A program made the translations under genes and the position numbers. From Yersinia kristensenii (GTDB lineage: Bacteria; Pseudomonadota; Gammaproteobacteria; Enterobacterales; Enterobacteriaceae), in the NCBI RefSeq assembly GCF_900460525.1, contig NZ_UHIY01000001.1:186001-250000 (forward strand): 64,000 bases of DNA. Direction: 5' to 3'. This document shows, one piece after another, positions 51,203 through 59,258 of the stretch (position 1 is its first letter; the number at the start of each line of letters is the position of its first letter). The notes under the pieces are model-generated. The model worked only from the letters and a program-made list of their open reading frames with translations. It had not been told where the DNA came from and ran no database searches.

Positions 51203-52735
51203 ATGTCATATTTACCCCCTGCACTTCCACTGGTTAATTCTGCCAGTCCCTTCCCCGTTGATGCATTGCCATTGATAATGCAAAACGCCATCAACTATCT
51301 TCAGGATGGTGGAAAAGTACCGACTGTACTGGCCGTGAACGCTGTTTTAGCGGCAGTATCGCTGGCCTGCCATTCGCATATCAATGTACTCAATCCCTAC
51401 ACGGGCACGGAGGAGCATTGTTCACTCAACATCCTGACGCTCGCTGATTCAGGAACGGGCAAATCGTCCGTCAGCAAACAGGTAATGAAACCCTTTGATG
51501 CTTTCAGGGCTGAGTTGGCCGAATCGCATCGGGTAAACATGGTTGTCTGGCGCGAAGATTATGTCGTCTGGAAAACCAGTTTGAAGGCGCTGGAAAGTAA
51601 GCTGCGCGATGCAGTTAAAAAAGACCAGTGTACAGACGAGGCCCAGGCAGCCCTGAAATCTCACGCATCGGTTGAACCCGTCAAGCCTCTACTTTCGACG
51701 CTGGTCTACAATGACACCTCGCTTGCCGCGCTCATCGCTGGCCTGAATGCCTATCCCTGCGCAGGTCTGATTTCTGATGAAGCAAGCAACTTCTTTGACG
51801 CACGTCTTAAAGATAATCTGGCGTTCTTCAATAAAGCCTGGGATGGCGATGTGTATGAGCATAATCGTCATCAGCGTGCCACCCAGTGCTTTAAACCCAC
51901 GCTGACGGTGTCATTGATGTTACAGCCTTCGCTTTTTTTCGATTACATGAAAAAGGATGGTGATAAAGCATTAGAGAGCGGTTTTTTATCCCGCTTTCTC
52001 TTTTCAAATATCACCCCAAACAACACACTGAGTTCCTGTGTGTTGAGCCACCATTATCGTCCGGCTACCGCTTACCGTGATGAAAGTGCTTTAACCTGCT
52101 TTCACGACCTGATTGGTAAATTACTCGGGCAACAGCTTAAACAAATTAATTCAGGTGAAGGTAAGAAAAAGGTTCTCAAGCTTTCACCTGAAGCTGAAGT
52201 CCACTGGGAGACGATGCGTGAAAACTGGCTGAGATACATACTCCCGGGTGGTGCCTGGTCATATATCAAACCCATGGTACTTAAAGCCAGTACGAATGCG
52301 TTGCGTATCGCTGCGTTGCTGAATTACTTCGCCAACCAAGACGACGACATTATTACTCTTGATGTTATTTCGCGGGCATCAGCGATGATGAACTGGTATC
52401 TCAATCATACCGCGGCCTGGTTTTATCAGTTCACGGATGAGTATAAATTCCAGCAGGACGTGCAAATACTGACTCAGTGGATCTATCATAAATTCAGGTC
52501 CACTAATGGCTTACCGTTCAAAAAGAACGATGTCATTAAATATGGTCCGAACAAATTTCGCCGCAGCGAAAGACTGGAACCATTGCTGAATGCCATCATG
52601 AACACAGGTGTTTTCGCTTATATTGTTAAATCCCCTGAAAACCCGGCGATTTATATTACCTGGCGCATGAACGATGGTCGCTATATGCCATTTTATGATG
52701 ATAAACAGCCACCTTCGCCTCAGAACCCTACTTAG
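51203..52735 (+). CDS. yfjI: YfjI-like DUF3987 protein, 510 aa
   Basis: DUF3987 helicase/primase-type protein: P-loop-like TLADSGTGKSSVSKQ near residue 80, LISDEASNFFDARL as Walker B region and TVSLMLQPSLFFDYM. Found directly after alpA in CP4-57-type islands. Probably an island replication or maintenance protein. AAGGAAATTGAA precedes the ATG. Confidence 0.9.
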   Translation: MSYLPPALPLVNSASPFPVDALPLIMQNAINYLQDGGKVPTVLAVNAVLAAVSLACHSHINVLNPYTGTEEHCSLNILTLADSGTGKSSVSKQVMKPFDAFRAELAESHRVNMVVWREDYVVWKTSLKALESKLRDAVKKDQCTDEAQAALKSHASVEPVKPLLSTLVYNDTSLAALIAGLNAYPCAGLISDEASNFFDARLKDNLAFFNKAWDGDVYEHNRHQRATQCFKPTLTVSLMLQPSLFFDYMKKDGDKALESGFLSRFLFSNITPNNTLSSCVLSHHYRPATAYRDESALTCFHDLIGKLLGQQLKQINSGEGKKKVLKLSPEAEVHWETMRENWLRYILPGGAWSYIKPMVLKASTNALRIAALLNYFANQDDDIITLDVISRASAMMNWYLNHTAAWFYQFTDEYKFQQDVQILTQWIYHKFRSTNGLPFKKNDVIKYGPNKFRRSERLEPLLNAIMNTGVFAYIVKSPENPAIYITWRMNDGRYMPFYDDKQPPSPQNPT

Positions 52736-53091
52736 CCAGAATAGCTACCTCATACCTGAGCACTATTTTTTTGGATAACGCAACAATACACAGGCTCGTG
52801 GTCCGGAGGAGATCGCGAGCCTTATCCATCTGAAAAATACACAGTGATACATTGCTCCTCTGCTACAACCGCTACTGTAGCGAACTGTAGCGGCATTCTG
52901 GAAAGTACCCGCAAATGAAACCTGCTCTTTTGCTCACAAATCACCCAGCACGGGACAGACGGAATCACTTCAACACAGTTTAGCGAGGAAGCATTACAGC
53001 TCAGACAAGTTGCTCTATTGTTATAGCCTGTGTCGCTACAGCGCTGCTACAGCCGTGTCAGATTGTGGTTTTGATTGGACCTCTCAATGAT
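52736..53091. other. Intergenic region with GCTAC repeats (possible island origin)
   Basis: A 356-base gap between two convergent genes. Near 52869-52893 CCGCTAC pairs with GTAGCGG, enclosing GCTAC-T-GTAGC (52871-52881). Two direct copies GCTACAGC occur at 53035 and 53046. The repeats may be the target of the YfjJ-like Rep. The first part also holds CTCGTGG...CGCGAG (52796-52819), a weak hairpin. Confidence 0.45.
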
Positions 53092-53715
53092 TCAGGACTG
53101 GCTGCAACCAAAATTCCTGTGTTTGTCAGAATTATCTTTGCTAAATCGCTTAGCCAGATAAGACAGTCTTCTCATGATAGTATCGTAATGCCAGGCAAAA
53201 TGTTCCCCATTTGCATTCAAATTAAAATCACCTTCATGTACAAACTCTATCAGGGGATAATATTTTTTTTGATACTCCTGATATGCGTGAAGGTTCAACG
53301 TTCTGATCCATGCCTCCATAATCATCAATCCCAGACAGTGAACGTAATGTCCCTGTATCGGATAATAGGTACCGGCACTGTAATAGGCATCGTTATTCAG
53401 CATCAATGCCACATGATAATGCTTCTTTCCTTTTTCTTCACCGAACTCTCTCGCCCATACATAACGAACGTTACGGGGATGAACTCGTTTACCCTGTTTT
53501 ACCTTTCTCTTCTGCGTTTGTTTAATCTGTGATTTTAACGACTCCATAAAGCGGGTTATCAATTGATGATCTGTCTTATAACTTTCGTAATTAGCATCAG
53601 GAAACCTCAGAATAATATTCAGGATAAACGTCCTTGGGTACTCACGTAAGGAATTCTGCAGTGTTTCATGAATACGGTTGATGTGATGCTGATTGTAACC
53701 CATATCGTTGCTCAT
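53092..53715 (-). CDS. YfjJ/YagK-like Rep (inovirus Gp2 type), 207 aa
   Basis: Contains VRYVWAREFGEEKGKKHYHVAL, where HYHV is a HUH-type metal site of rolling-circle initiators, and the later FHVEGDF-like LIEFVHEGDFNLNANGEHF. This family is found in CP4 islands and filamentous phages. AAGGATTGAAGT precedes ATG. It is inverted relative to E. coli, where yfjJ follows yfjI on the same strand. It may start replication from the repeats beyond its 3' end. Confidence 0.85.
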   Translation of the reverse strand: MSNDMGYNQHHINRIHETLQNSLREYPRTFILNIILRFPDANYESYKTDHQLITRFMESLKSQIKQTQKRKVKQGKRVHPRNVRYVWAREFGEEKGKKHYHVALMLNNDAYYSAGTYYPIQGHYVHCLGLMIMEAWIRTLNLHAYQEYQKKYYPLIEFVHEGDFNLNANGEHFAWHYDTIMRRLSYLAKRFSKDNSDKHRNFGCSQS

Positions 53716-54308
53716 ACTTCAATCCTTGTGTTATTCATCTCAATACAATCTGCAAGAAGAGTTAATTAATACATTCAAATTTACATTTTAGGAAATAGTC
53801 AATGTTATTGACTTAACTGTATTAAGTCATCTTTATTATTATAATACCAATCAGACATGTAATATTAACCGACAGGCATTTTTGCTATAGAAGAAAGAAA
53901 CACTTAATAACATCAATTAACTTACATAATATAGTCAATAATCACTCTGAAGTTAGATACTTTAAAATGAGTAATCAGCATTATGATGATTTGTGATTTA
54001 TTCGACGGATAAAATTGTATTACAGATCATTTCAAACCTATATCACCCAAATGAATCAGTCTGACTAATGTCATTCGGTTGCTGCAACTTGTTGATCTGT
54101 CGCACCGATCGATACTCAACATTAGATAGCTTAAACCTATTGATAAAGATTGATTGATCGATATTTTAATAGATGATAACGATCAATTCCTGGAAACTGA
54201 TCTGTATTAACGATTATCCGCAGCATCATTTAATCAATACGATCAGCCTGCTCCCCTTAAAACGGAAGCGGGCTTTTTTGTATGTAAATCATCAGGAAAG
54301 GAAACTGA
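53716..54308. other. Long AT-rich gap with a terminator
   Basis: A 593-base stretch without a convincing gene. At 54095-54190 it contains several GATCGAT/ATCGAT words in close order. A plus-strand terminator ends it. A small RNA or leader ending at that terminator is possible, but nothing stronger can be said. Confidence 0.4.
54245..54279 (+). terminator. Rho-independent terminator
   Basis: AGCCTGCTCC ... GGAAGCGGGCT followed by TTTTTT. It comes before the 54309 gene and so ends some unknown upstream transcript or acts as attenuator. Confidence 0.7.
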
Positions 54309-54743
54309 ATGCTCAGAAACCATTACGCAACTCTGGCTGGGTTACTGCTGCTGAGCCACAGTGCCAGCGCCGTACAGGGTGACCAGCAATGGGGTGACTG
54401 GTACGGAAACATCAGTGCCATGGAGTTTGAACTCAATACTCAAAATGCTTCAGGTGAAGTACTCACACTGACCTGCACAAGCGGAAAGCTGTCTGCTGCT
54501 TACAGCATGCCTGCAGAGGATTACCGCGTCTCGTCACAAACAGGACTTTCTGAACCTGGAGTCAGTATCAATGGTACGAACCATCCTTTGGATGAAACGG
54601 CCTTTACTGCGCTAAAAGCGACAAGTGAAAAAGACGTTATAAAAATGACCTCTATGAATGCCGCTATATCTAAACAATTCATCGCCAAAGGGCTGAATGA
54701 GGCGCTGGCTGATGCCACCTGGCAGGACTGTATTAATCATTAA
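54309..54743 (+). CDS. Secreted protein of CP4-type island, 144 aa
   Basis: Signal peptide in the first 21 residues (MLRNHYATLAGLLLLSHSAS then AVQG). The mature part has a Cys pair (LTCTSGK, WQDCINH) and a beta pattern EFELNTQNASGEVLTL. It would be periplasmic. AGGAAAGGAAACTGA precedes ATG. It is followed 19 bases later by a second exported protein gene. Function unknown; CP4-57 carries exported proteins of unknown role at a similar place. Confidence 0.75.
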   Translation: MLRNHYATLAGLLLLSHSASAVQGDQQWGDWYGNISAMEFELNTQNASGEVLTLTCTSGKLSAAYSMPAEDYRVSSQTGLSEPGVSINGTNHPLDETAFTALKATSEKDVIKMTSMNAAISKQFIAKGLNEALADATWQDCINH

Positions 54744-54762
54744 TAAACTGAAAGGAAACCTT

Positions 54763-55566
54763 ATGCGTAAACTCGTTATTTTATCTCTCAGCTCCGCAGC
54801 ACTGTTTATTCCTTTGGTCTCGTCTGCAATGACAATTCACGGCGACATACATCCCGAACGCTATACCTTCTTTCTGACTCAGGAAGGCAGTAATCAACTG
54901 AAACAGGCAAATGACAGGATAGCGAAGAACCCGCAGGCTTATACGCTTGATGTGAATCATACCGGCATTCAACCCTTTGACGCTGTTCGCTGGGACGGGA
55001 AGCCTGTAAAAGCCGTTACCTGCGTCCTGGTAGACGGCGTGATGATGGGACAAAAAGCCACGTGGTCACAATGTAAAGACGAGAGCGGTGCTGAATATTT
55101 CGGCAATAAAGGCTGGCTGGTACGTGATTACGTCGCAAAAGCCTGTGAAGTCGGAAAATCAGATTGTCCTGTTTATCTTGTGCTTCAGACAGATCCGCCA
55201 ACAATGCGCAGCGATATGGCTAATTTCGTTCCTGCCCCTAAAAACTTTAATGCTTCGACAAGCCTGACGGATGAAATTAAATCTGAAGGTTGCCAGATGG
55301 CGGATAACTCATTTGAACATGCCAAAAGTACTTTGCGTTGTCGTGCCATTAATACCGTGCGTTTCATCCGTAAACAAAATACCGAAGCGGCATATGAAGC
55401 AGATTTAACCACCACGACGGGTGAAGCATTCACTATGTCAGTGGGGTATACCTACGGTAATCCGTCCGCCAACGAGCCGGGCTGGCGCACTATTTCGATC
55501 AACCAGGGAGACATCATTACTGATATCCGTAAGCAGGGCCATTGGGTTCCCAATGGTTATAAATAA
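54763..55566 (+). CDS. Exported protein of CP4-type island, 267 aa
   Basis: From ATG 54763 (AAAGGAAACCTT upstream) with signal peptide MRKLVILSLSSAALFIPLVS then SA. Six or more Cys in the mature part (AVTCVLVDG, WSQCKDE, KACEVGKSDCPVYL, EGCQMAD, LRCRAI) suggest disulfides. Periplasmic or surface role, unknown. It forms a pair with the preceding exported protein. Confidence 0.75.
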   Translation: MRKLVILSLSSAALFIPLVSSAMTIHGDIHPERYTFFLTQEGSNQLKQANDRIAKNPQAYTLDVNHTGIQPFDAVRWDGKPVKAVTCVLVDGVMMGQKATWSQCKDESGAEYFGNKGWLVRDYVAKACEVGKSDCPVYLVLQTDPPTMRSDMANFVPAPKNFNASTSLTDEIKSEGCQMADNSFEHAKSTLRCRAINTVRFIRKQNTEAAYEADLTTTTGEAFTMSVGYTYGNPSANEPGWRTISINQGDIITDIRKQGHWVPNGYK

Positions 55567-55616
55567 CCTTATCAGTGAGATAACTTTTTATTCGGCATTC
55601 AGCTAATGGAGGTTCA

Positions 55617-55796
55617 GTGGGAAAAACATTACAGCAGGAAACGCCACCAACCGTGGACTGTACCTGGCAGCTTGTTTTGAGTGTTGCCGGTGTGACATTG
55701 ATGCGCAGCAATTCTGTTGCGGTTAAAGCTCTGGGAGCCAGCCTCACCACACTGAGTCTGATACGCATCATTAAAAAACTCGCCACACTCGCCTGA
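55617..55796 (+). CDS. Small protein of CP4-type island, 59 aa
   Basis: GTG start with GGAGGTTCA upstream. MGKTLQQETPPTVDCTWQLV ... ends LIRIIKKLATLA. A short helix-rich protein often seen as an unnamed ORF before the DUF932 gene in such islands. Function unknown. Confidence 0.6.
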   Translation: MGKTLQQETPPTVDCTWQLVLSVAGVTLMRSNSVAVKALGASLTTLSLIRIIKKLATLA

Positions 55797-55831
55797 TCAC
55801 CCTTTCTGAGCGCTCAGAGGATCAAAGTTAT

Positions 55832-56272
55832 ATGTCTGAAAATACCCAGGGGAAACTCAAAGGACTGAAAGAGAAATTCAGTATACGGCGAAATGTTTCC
55901 TCCACTGATAATCCGGTTGAGCGGGTTGAAGAAAGTGTCAGTGAGCAAACGACAGAAGTGCCAGAATCCCGTACTACACGATATAAGCGATTGCTCGAAA
56001 TTATCGTTATCAACGGCTTGCTGAACATTGCTGAAGATAAACTCAGTGACGATGTATTTATCGAGTCGGTGTTCAGTAAGGCTTATGAGCTTCTGCCCGT
56101 ACCGGTCAGACTGGTTGTCAGAAGGGAATGGTGCCTGGCTTATCTCCAGTCACGGAAAGCCCCGTTACTGGCGCAACTCCAGCTCTACCGGGCCGAAAGA
56201 CACGACTCAGCAGAACAGTGCCACCTGCGCTACAACCAACGTTACCGCCAGCGACCTAATCAGACTCATTAA
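55832..56272 (+). CDS. Unrecognised island protein, 146 aa
   Basis: Begins MSENTQGKLKGLKEKFSIRR. A charged, probably disordered N-terminal 50 residues precede a helical region with VFIESVFSKAYELLPVPVRL, and a Gln/Arg-rich tail. AGAGGATC lies upstream. It precedes a terminator and the DUF932 gene. Function unknown. Confidence 0.65.
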   Translation: MSENTQGKLKGLKEKFSIRRNVSSTDNPVERVEESVSEQTTEVPESRTTRYKRLLEIIVINGLLNIAEDKLSDDVFIESVFSKAYELLPVPVRLVVRREWCLAYLQSRKAPLLAQLQLYRAERHDSAEQCHLRYNQRYRQRPNQTH

Positions 56273-56281
56273 TAACAGACA

Positions 56282-56308
56282 GGGCCATCCTTCGGGGTGG
56301 CTTTTTTT
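56282..56308 (+). terminator. Rho-independent terminator
   Basis: GGCCATCC-TTCG-GGGTGGC followed by seven T, ten bases after the 55832 gene. Confidence 0.8.
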
Positions 56309-56333
56309 ATGCCCATTCTCTACAGGAGTTTTT

Positions 56334-57155
56334 ATGACCCGTTTAGCCAGCCGCTTCGGCTCAGTCAATCTTGTTCGCCGCGACCGCCCGTTAACCCGTG
56401 ACGAACTGGCACACTATGTGCCGAGTGTCTTCAGCGAAGATAAACATGAATCCCGCAGTGACAGGTACACCTATATCCCGACTATTTCCCTGCTCGATAA
56501 CCTACAACGCGAAGGCTTCCAGCCATTCTTTGCCTGCCAGACCCGAGTTCGGGACCAGAGCAAGCGAGATCACACCAAACACATGCTGCGCCTGCGTCGC
56601 GAAGGCCAGATCACTGGCAAACAGGTGCCAGAAATCATCCTCCTTAATAGCCACGACGGCTCCAGTTCATACCAGATGCTACCGGGATTATTTCGTTCAG
56701 TTTGTCAGAATGGTTTGATTTGTGGTGAGTCGTTTGGGGAAGTACGCGTGCCGCATAAAGGTAACGTGGTGGAGAAAGTCATTGAAGGGGCTTACGAAGT
56801 ACTGGGGATTTTTGACCGGGTGGAAGAGAAGCGCGATGCCATGCAGTCGCTTTTGTTACCGCCACCGGCACAGCAGGCAATGGCGAAAGCAGCATTAACC
56901 TATCGCTTTGGTGAAGAACATCAGCCGGTGACGGAATCGCAGATACTATCTCCGCGCCGCTGGCAGGATGAAAGTAACGATCTCTGGACCACTTACCAGC
57001 GTATTCAGGAAAACCTGATTAAAGGTGGACTGTCTGGGCGAACTACCAAAGGTAAACGGGCACATACACGCGCCGTTAAAGGTATCGACGGTGATGTGAA
57101 ACTCAATCGTGCCCTTTGGGTGATGGCCGAGAATATGCTGCAGCTTGCTTTATGA
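56334..57155 (+). CDS. DUF932 protein (YfjQ/YkfF-like), 273 aa
   Basis: From ATG 56334 (CAGGAG upstream) MTRLASRFGSVNLVRRDRPL, then YVPSVFSEDKHESRSDRYTY and IILLNSHDGSSSYQMLPGLF, matching DUF932 proteins found in CP4 islands, plasmids and phages. It is thought to be related to recombination or SSB-interacting roles. The next gene radC follows in the same order as in CP4-type islands. The longer frame back to 56028 overlaps the preceding gene and is rejected. Confidence 0.9.
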   Translation: MTRLASRFGSVNLVRRDRPLTRDELAHYVPSVFSEDKHESRSDRYTYIPTISLLDNLQREGFQPFFACQTRVRDQSKRDHTKHMLRLRREGQITGKQVPEIILLNSHDGSSSYQMLPGLFRSVCQNGLICGESFGEVRVPHKGNVVEKVIEGAYEVLGIFDRVEEKRDAMQSLLLPPPAQQAMAKAALTYRFGEEHQPVTESQILSPRRWQDESNDLWTTYQRIQENLIKGGLSGRTTKGKRAHTRAVKGIDGDVKLNRALWVMAENMLQLAL

Positions 57156-57224
57156 ATCCTTCCTCTATTTTCTCTTAACGCCTTTCCGAAGATTAGGAAG
57201 AGCTTTTTCTTCTAAGGAGCAGTC

Positions 57225-57695
57225 ATGCCTGCGATCAATTTATCCCCCGTATTTCCAGCAAACGAGCAGCGAGTCATCCGGCGAGCATTACGTCTGTTGG
57301 AGAAATACCAGCGTCAACCGAGTGAGTCATTTACCTCCACCAGCCTCACAAAAACCTGGTTGCAACTGCAGATGGCTCACCTGGAGCGGGAAGTCTTCAT
57401 CGTGATGTATCTCGACAATCAGCATTGTTTGCTGGAGCGAGAAACGCTGTTTACCGGCACGCTTAGCCATATCGAAGTACATCCGCGCGAAGTGGTGAAG
57501 TCAGCCCTGAAGCACAACGCCGCTGCAGTAATTCTGGCGCATAACCATCCGTCTGGTACGACAGAAATCAGTCAGCAGGATAAACACATCACCCAGCGAA
57601 TAATGAAAGCGTTAGCACTGGTAGAAGTGCGAGTGCTGGATCATTTGGTTGTTGGGAACGAAGTGGTGTCTTTTGCTGAATGTGGTTGGTTGTGA
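57225..57695 (+). CDS. RadC-family JAB-domain protein (YfjY/YkfG-like), 156 aa
   Basis: RadC/JAB1 metalloprotease fold: Glu in [12 protein letters not shown], His-x-His in [13 protein letters not shown] and Asp in QQDKHI. DNA-repair role suggested by the family name is not proven. Lacks the N-terminal helix-hairpin-helix of chromosomal RadC, as usual for island copies. AAGGAGCAGTC precedes ATG. Confidence 0.93.
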   Translation: MPAINLSPVFPANEQRVIRRALRLLEKYQRQPSESFTSTSLTKTWLQLQMAHLEREVFIVMYLDNQHCLLERETLFTGTLSHIEVHPREVVKSALKHNAAAVILAHNHPSGTTEISQQDKHITQRIMKALALVEVRVLDHLVVGNEVVSFAECGWL

Positions 57696-57703
57696 GGTGC
57701 AGA

Positions 57704-57925
57704 ATGAAAATCATCAGTAAGCGCCAGGCGATGCATATTTATCGTCAGCATCCCGAATCCCGGTTATCTGCCTTCTGTACAGGTCACTACCAGTGGCATG
57801 GCAGTGTCTGCCATTACTACGGACGTGAAGTTCAGGATATCAGCGGTGTACTCGCTGTTTTTGTTGAGCGTCGTCAGGATCGCGCAGGCCCATATGCCAT
57901 CCTTCGCAGCGTGACGATGAATTAA
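57704..57925 (+). CDS. DUF987 protein (YeeT/YkfH-like), 73 aa
   Basis: From ATG 57704 (GAGGTGCAG upstream) MKIISKRQAMHIYRQHPESR ... with HGSVCHYYGREVQDI, matching DUF987. It stands between radC and the antitoxin as in yeeS-yeeT-yeeU arrays. Confidence 0.9.
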   Translation: MKIISKRQAMHIYRQHPESRLSAFCTGHYQWHGSVCHYYGREVQDISGVLAVFVERRQDRAGPYAILRSVTMN

Positions 57926-57956
57926 TCACTTCTCTCAGTCATTAAGGAATATGTTA

Positions 57957-58322
57957 ATGCAATCGACCACCTTATCCGGCTCATCAGCGGAGAACGCATC
58001 CTGCCTTCAGTGGGGATTAAAACGTAATATCACGCCGTGCTTCGGCGCTCGACTGGTACAGGAAGGCAACCGTCTCTACTTTCTGACTGATCGGGCTGGG
58101 TTTGATGGCTCATTCAGTGACGATGAAGCATTGCGTCTGGACCAGGTGTTTCCACTGATGATGAAACAGCTAGAGCGGATGCTCACCACTGGAGAGCTTG
58201 ATCCCCGCTGTCAACACTGCGTCACTCTGCATCACAATGGACTCACCTGTGAAGCTGACACTCTCGGCTCTCATGGTTACGTTTACATCGCTATTTATCC
58301 CCAGTCAGCCGTAACCAGGTAA
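57957..58322 (+). CDS. CbeA/YeeU-family antitoxin, 121 aa
   Basis: LQWGLKRNITPCFGARLVQE near residue 18 and DQVFPLMMKQLERMLTTGEL are the antitoxin family core. CbeA-type antitoxins stabilise MreB/FtsZ filaments and so counter the toxin (type IV). ATG 57957 chosen because AAGGAAT lies nine bases ahead; ATG 57951 is too near. Confidence 0.93.
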   Translation: MQSTTLSGSSAENASCLQWGLKRNITPCFGARLVQEGNRLYFLTDRAGFDGSFSDDEALRLDQVFPLMMKQLERMLTTGELDPRCQHCVTLHHNGLTCEADTLGSHGYVYIAIYPQSAVTR

Positions 58323-58355
58323 CACCTTCCTCTTCCTTTATCAGGGACTCAACTC

Positions 58356-58676
58356 ATGCATATTTCAACTGTACCGGCCACGGTGCCGGTTTCGCCACGC
58401 CTGTCGCCCGTTCAGGTCTGGCAGCAACTGTTAACGTACCTACTGGAACACCATTACGGTCTTACGCTCAACGACACACCATTCCATGATGATTCAGCCA
58501 TCCAGGAACATATCGAGGCGGGTATCACACTTGCTGATGCGGTGAATTTCCTGGTGGAACGCTATGAACTGGTGCGCATCGACCGTAAAGGATTCACCTG
58601 GCAAGAGCAGACACCATTCCTGACTACTATCGATTTACTCAGAGCCAGGCGAGCTACCGGATTAGTGCACACATAA
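58356..58676 (+). CDS. CbtA/YeeV-family toxin, 106 aa
   Basis: [20 protein letters not shown], then [40 protein letters not shown] and [12 protein letters not shown]: the CbtA pattern. Inhibits cytoskeletal proteins MreB and FtsZ. Directly downstream of the antitoxin. Last gene of the island before its right end. Confidence 0.93.
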   Translation: MHISTVPATVPVSPRLSPVQVWQQLLTYLLEHHYGLTLNDTPFHDDSAIQEHIEAGITLADAVNFLVERYELVRIDRKGFTWQEQTPFLTTIDLLRARRATGLVHT

Positions 58677-58738
58677 ATAGCGCAAGTCTTTCTCCCTATC
58701 TCGCTTTATTTTTCTCATCAAAAAGGGGTGAAAAAACT

Positions 58739-58790
58739 TTTAGGCACCTGTATAGGCACCAAAGAAAAGTTGAATTAGAGGTTACCTAAG
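58739..58790. repeat. Integrase arm-type repeats, far end of the island
   Basis: TTTAGGCACC (58739), TATAGGCACC (58751) and inverted GAGGTTACCTAAG (58778), the same order and spacing type as at 36685-36737. They mark the right boundary of the IntA island. Confidence 0.7.
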
Positions 58791-58815
58791 TTATTTCAAT
58801 GAATTACAACACCAA

Positions 58816-58833
58816 TTCAGACTCCCCCAGCAC
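58816..58833 (+). other. Degenerate attachment core (attR of the IntA island)
   Basis: TTCAGACTCCCCCAGCAC resembles TTCAAATCCCCCCAGCTC at the left junction (36530-36547), 14 of 18 positions alike. This is taken as the second copy of the ssrA end. Confidence 0.55.
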
Positions 58834-58867
58834 TTTTAGTTTTACCGAAGTATAGTAAAGTCTACTA

Positions 58868-58900
58868 AGCCCGCATGGAACCAGCCTTGCGGGCTTTTTT
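58868..58900 (+). terminator. Terminator, copy of the one at 36598
   Basis: AGCCCGC ... TTGCGGGCT followed by six T and GTGTCTG, closely like 36598-36637. It lies between att and the second integrase remnant, just as the first copy lies between att and intA. Confidence 0.75.
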
Positions 58901-58943
58901 GTGTCTGTAATAGTCCGAGGGTATCCGCCTGAAACCGGCGTCT

Positions 58944-58997
58944 ATTGGTATACGAATTGGTATACGGTAAGATGTATACCAATAAACGTATACCAAT
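58944..58997. repeat. Four ATTGGTATAC repeats before the second integrase remnant
   Basis: ATTGGTATAC at 58944 and 58956, and inverted GTATACCAAT at 58974 and 58988. They occupy the same place as the AGGCACC repeats before intA, but with a different word, so they serve an integrase of different arm specificity. Confidence 0.7.
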
Positions 58998-59015
58998 TAC
59001 AGGGAAGAACCTTGC

Positions 59016-59132
59016 ATGGCGCGGACTACACGCCCCCTCACTCACACCGAAGTACAAAAAGCGAAAACCATAGATAAAGACCTTACCCTGTATGATGATT
59101 GTATTTACGCTACATATCAAGTTATGGGGTAA
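59016..59132 (+). pseudogene. Truncated P4-type integrase, 38 codons
   Basis: MARTTRPLTHTEVQKAKTID then KDLTLYDD match the start of P4-family integrases (compare MARQTKPLSVKEIESAKP at 36756). After residue 28 the reading is unrelated and ends. The remaining some 370 codons are gone. Marks a lost second island. Confidence 0.85.
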
Positions 59133-59258
59133 TCAATAATTTTTCTTGTAAAGCTTATTTACGAACAATTCATAAATTATTTCACATCTGCACGCGACTA
59201 ATTTTATAACACTCGTGCGGTGCAGATTTTTTAAAGCTTGAAATATCACTATTTAATA

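Noticed and set aside
58944..58997. Short regular repeats that might be a CRISPR array
   Set aside because: Only four 10-base copies in two orientations, no unique spacers of constant length and no cas genes. They fit integrase or operator sites.
58842..59120. 92-aa minus-strand ORF
   Set aside because: It is antisense to the terminator, repeats and the integrase remnant; no ribosome site.
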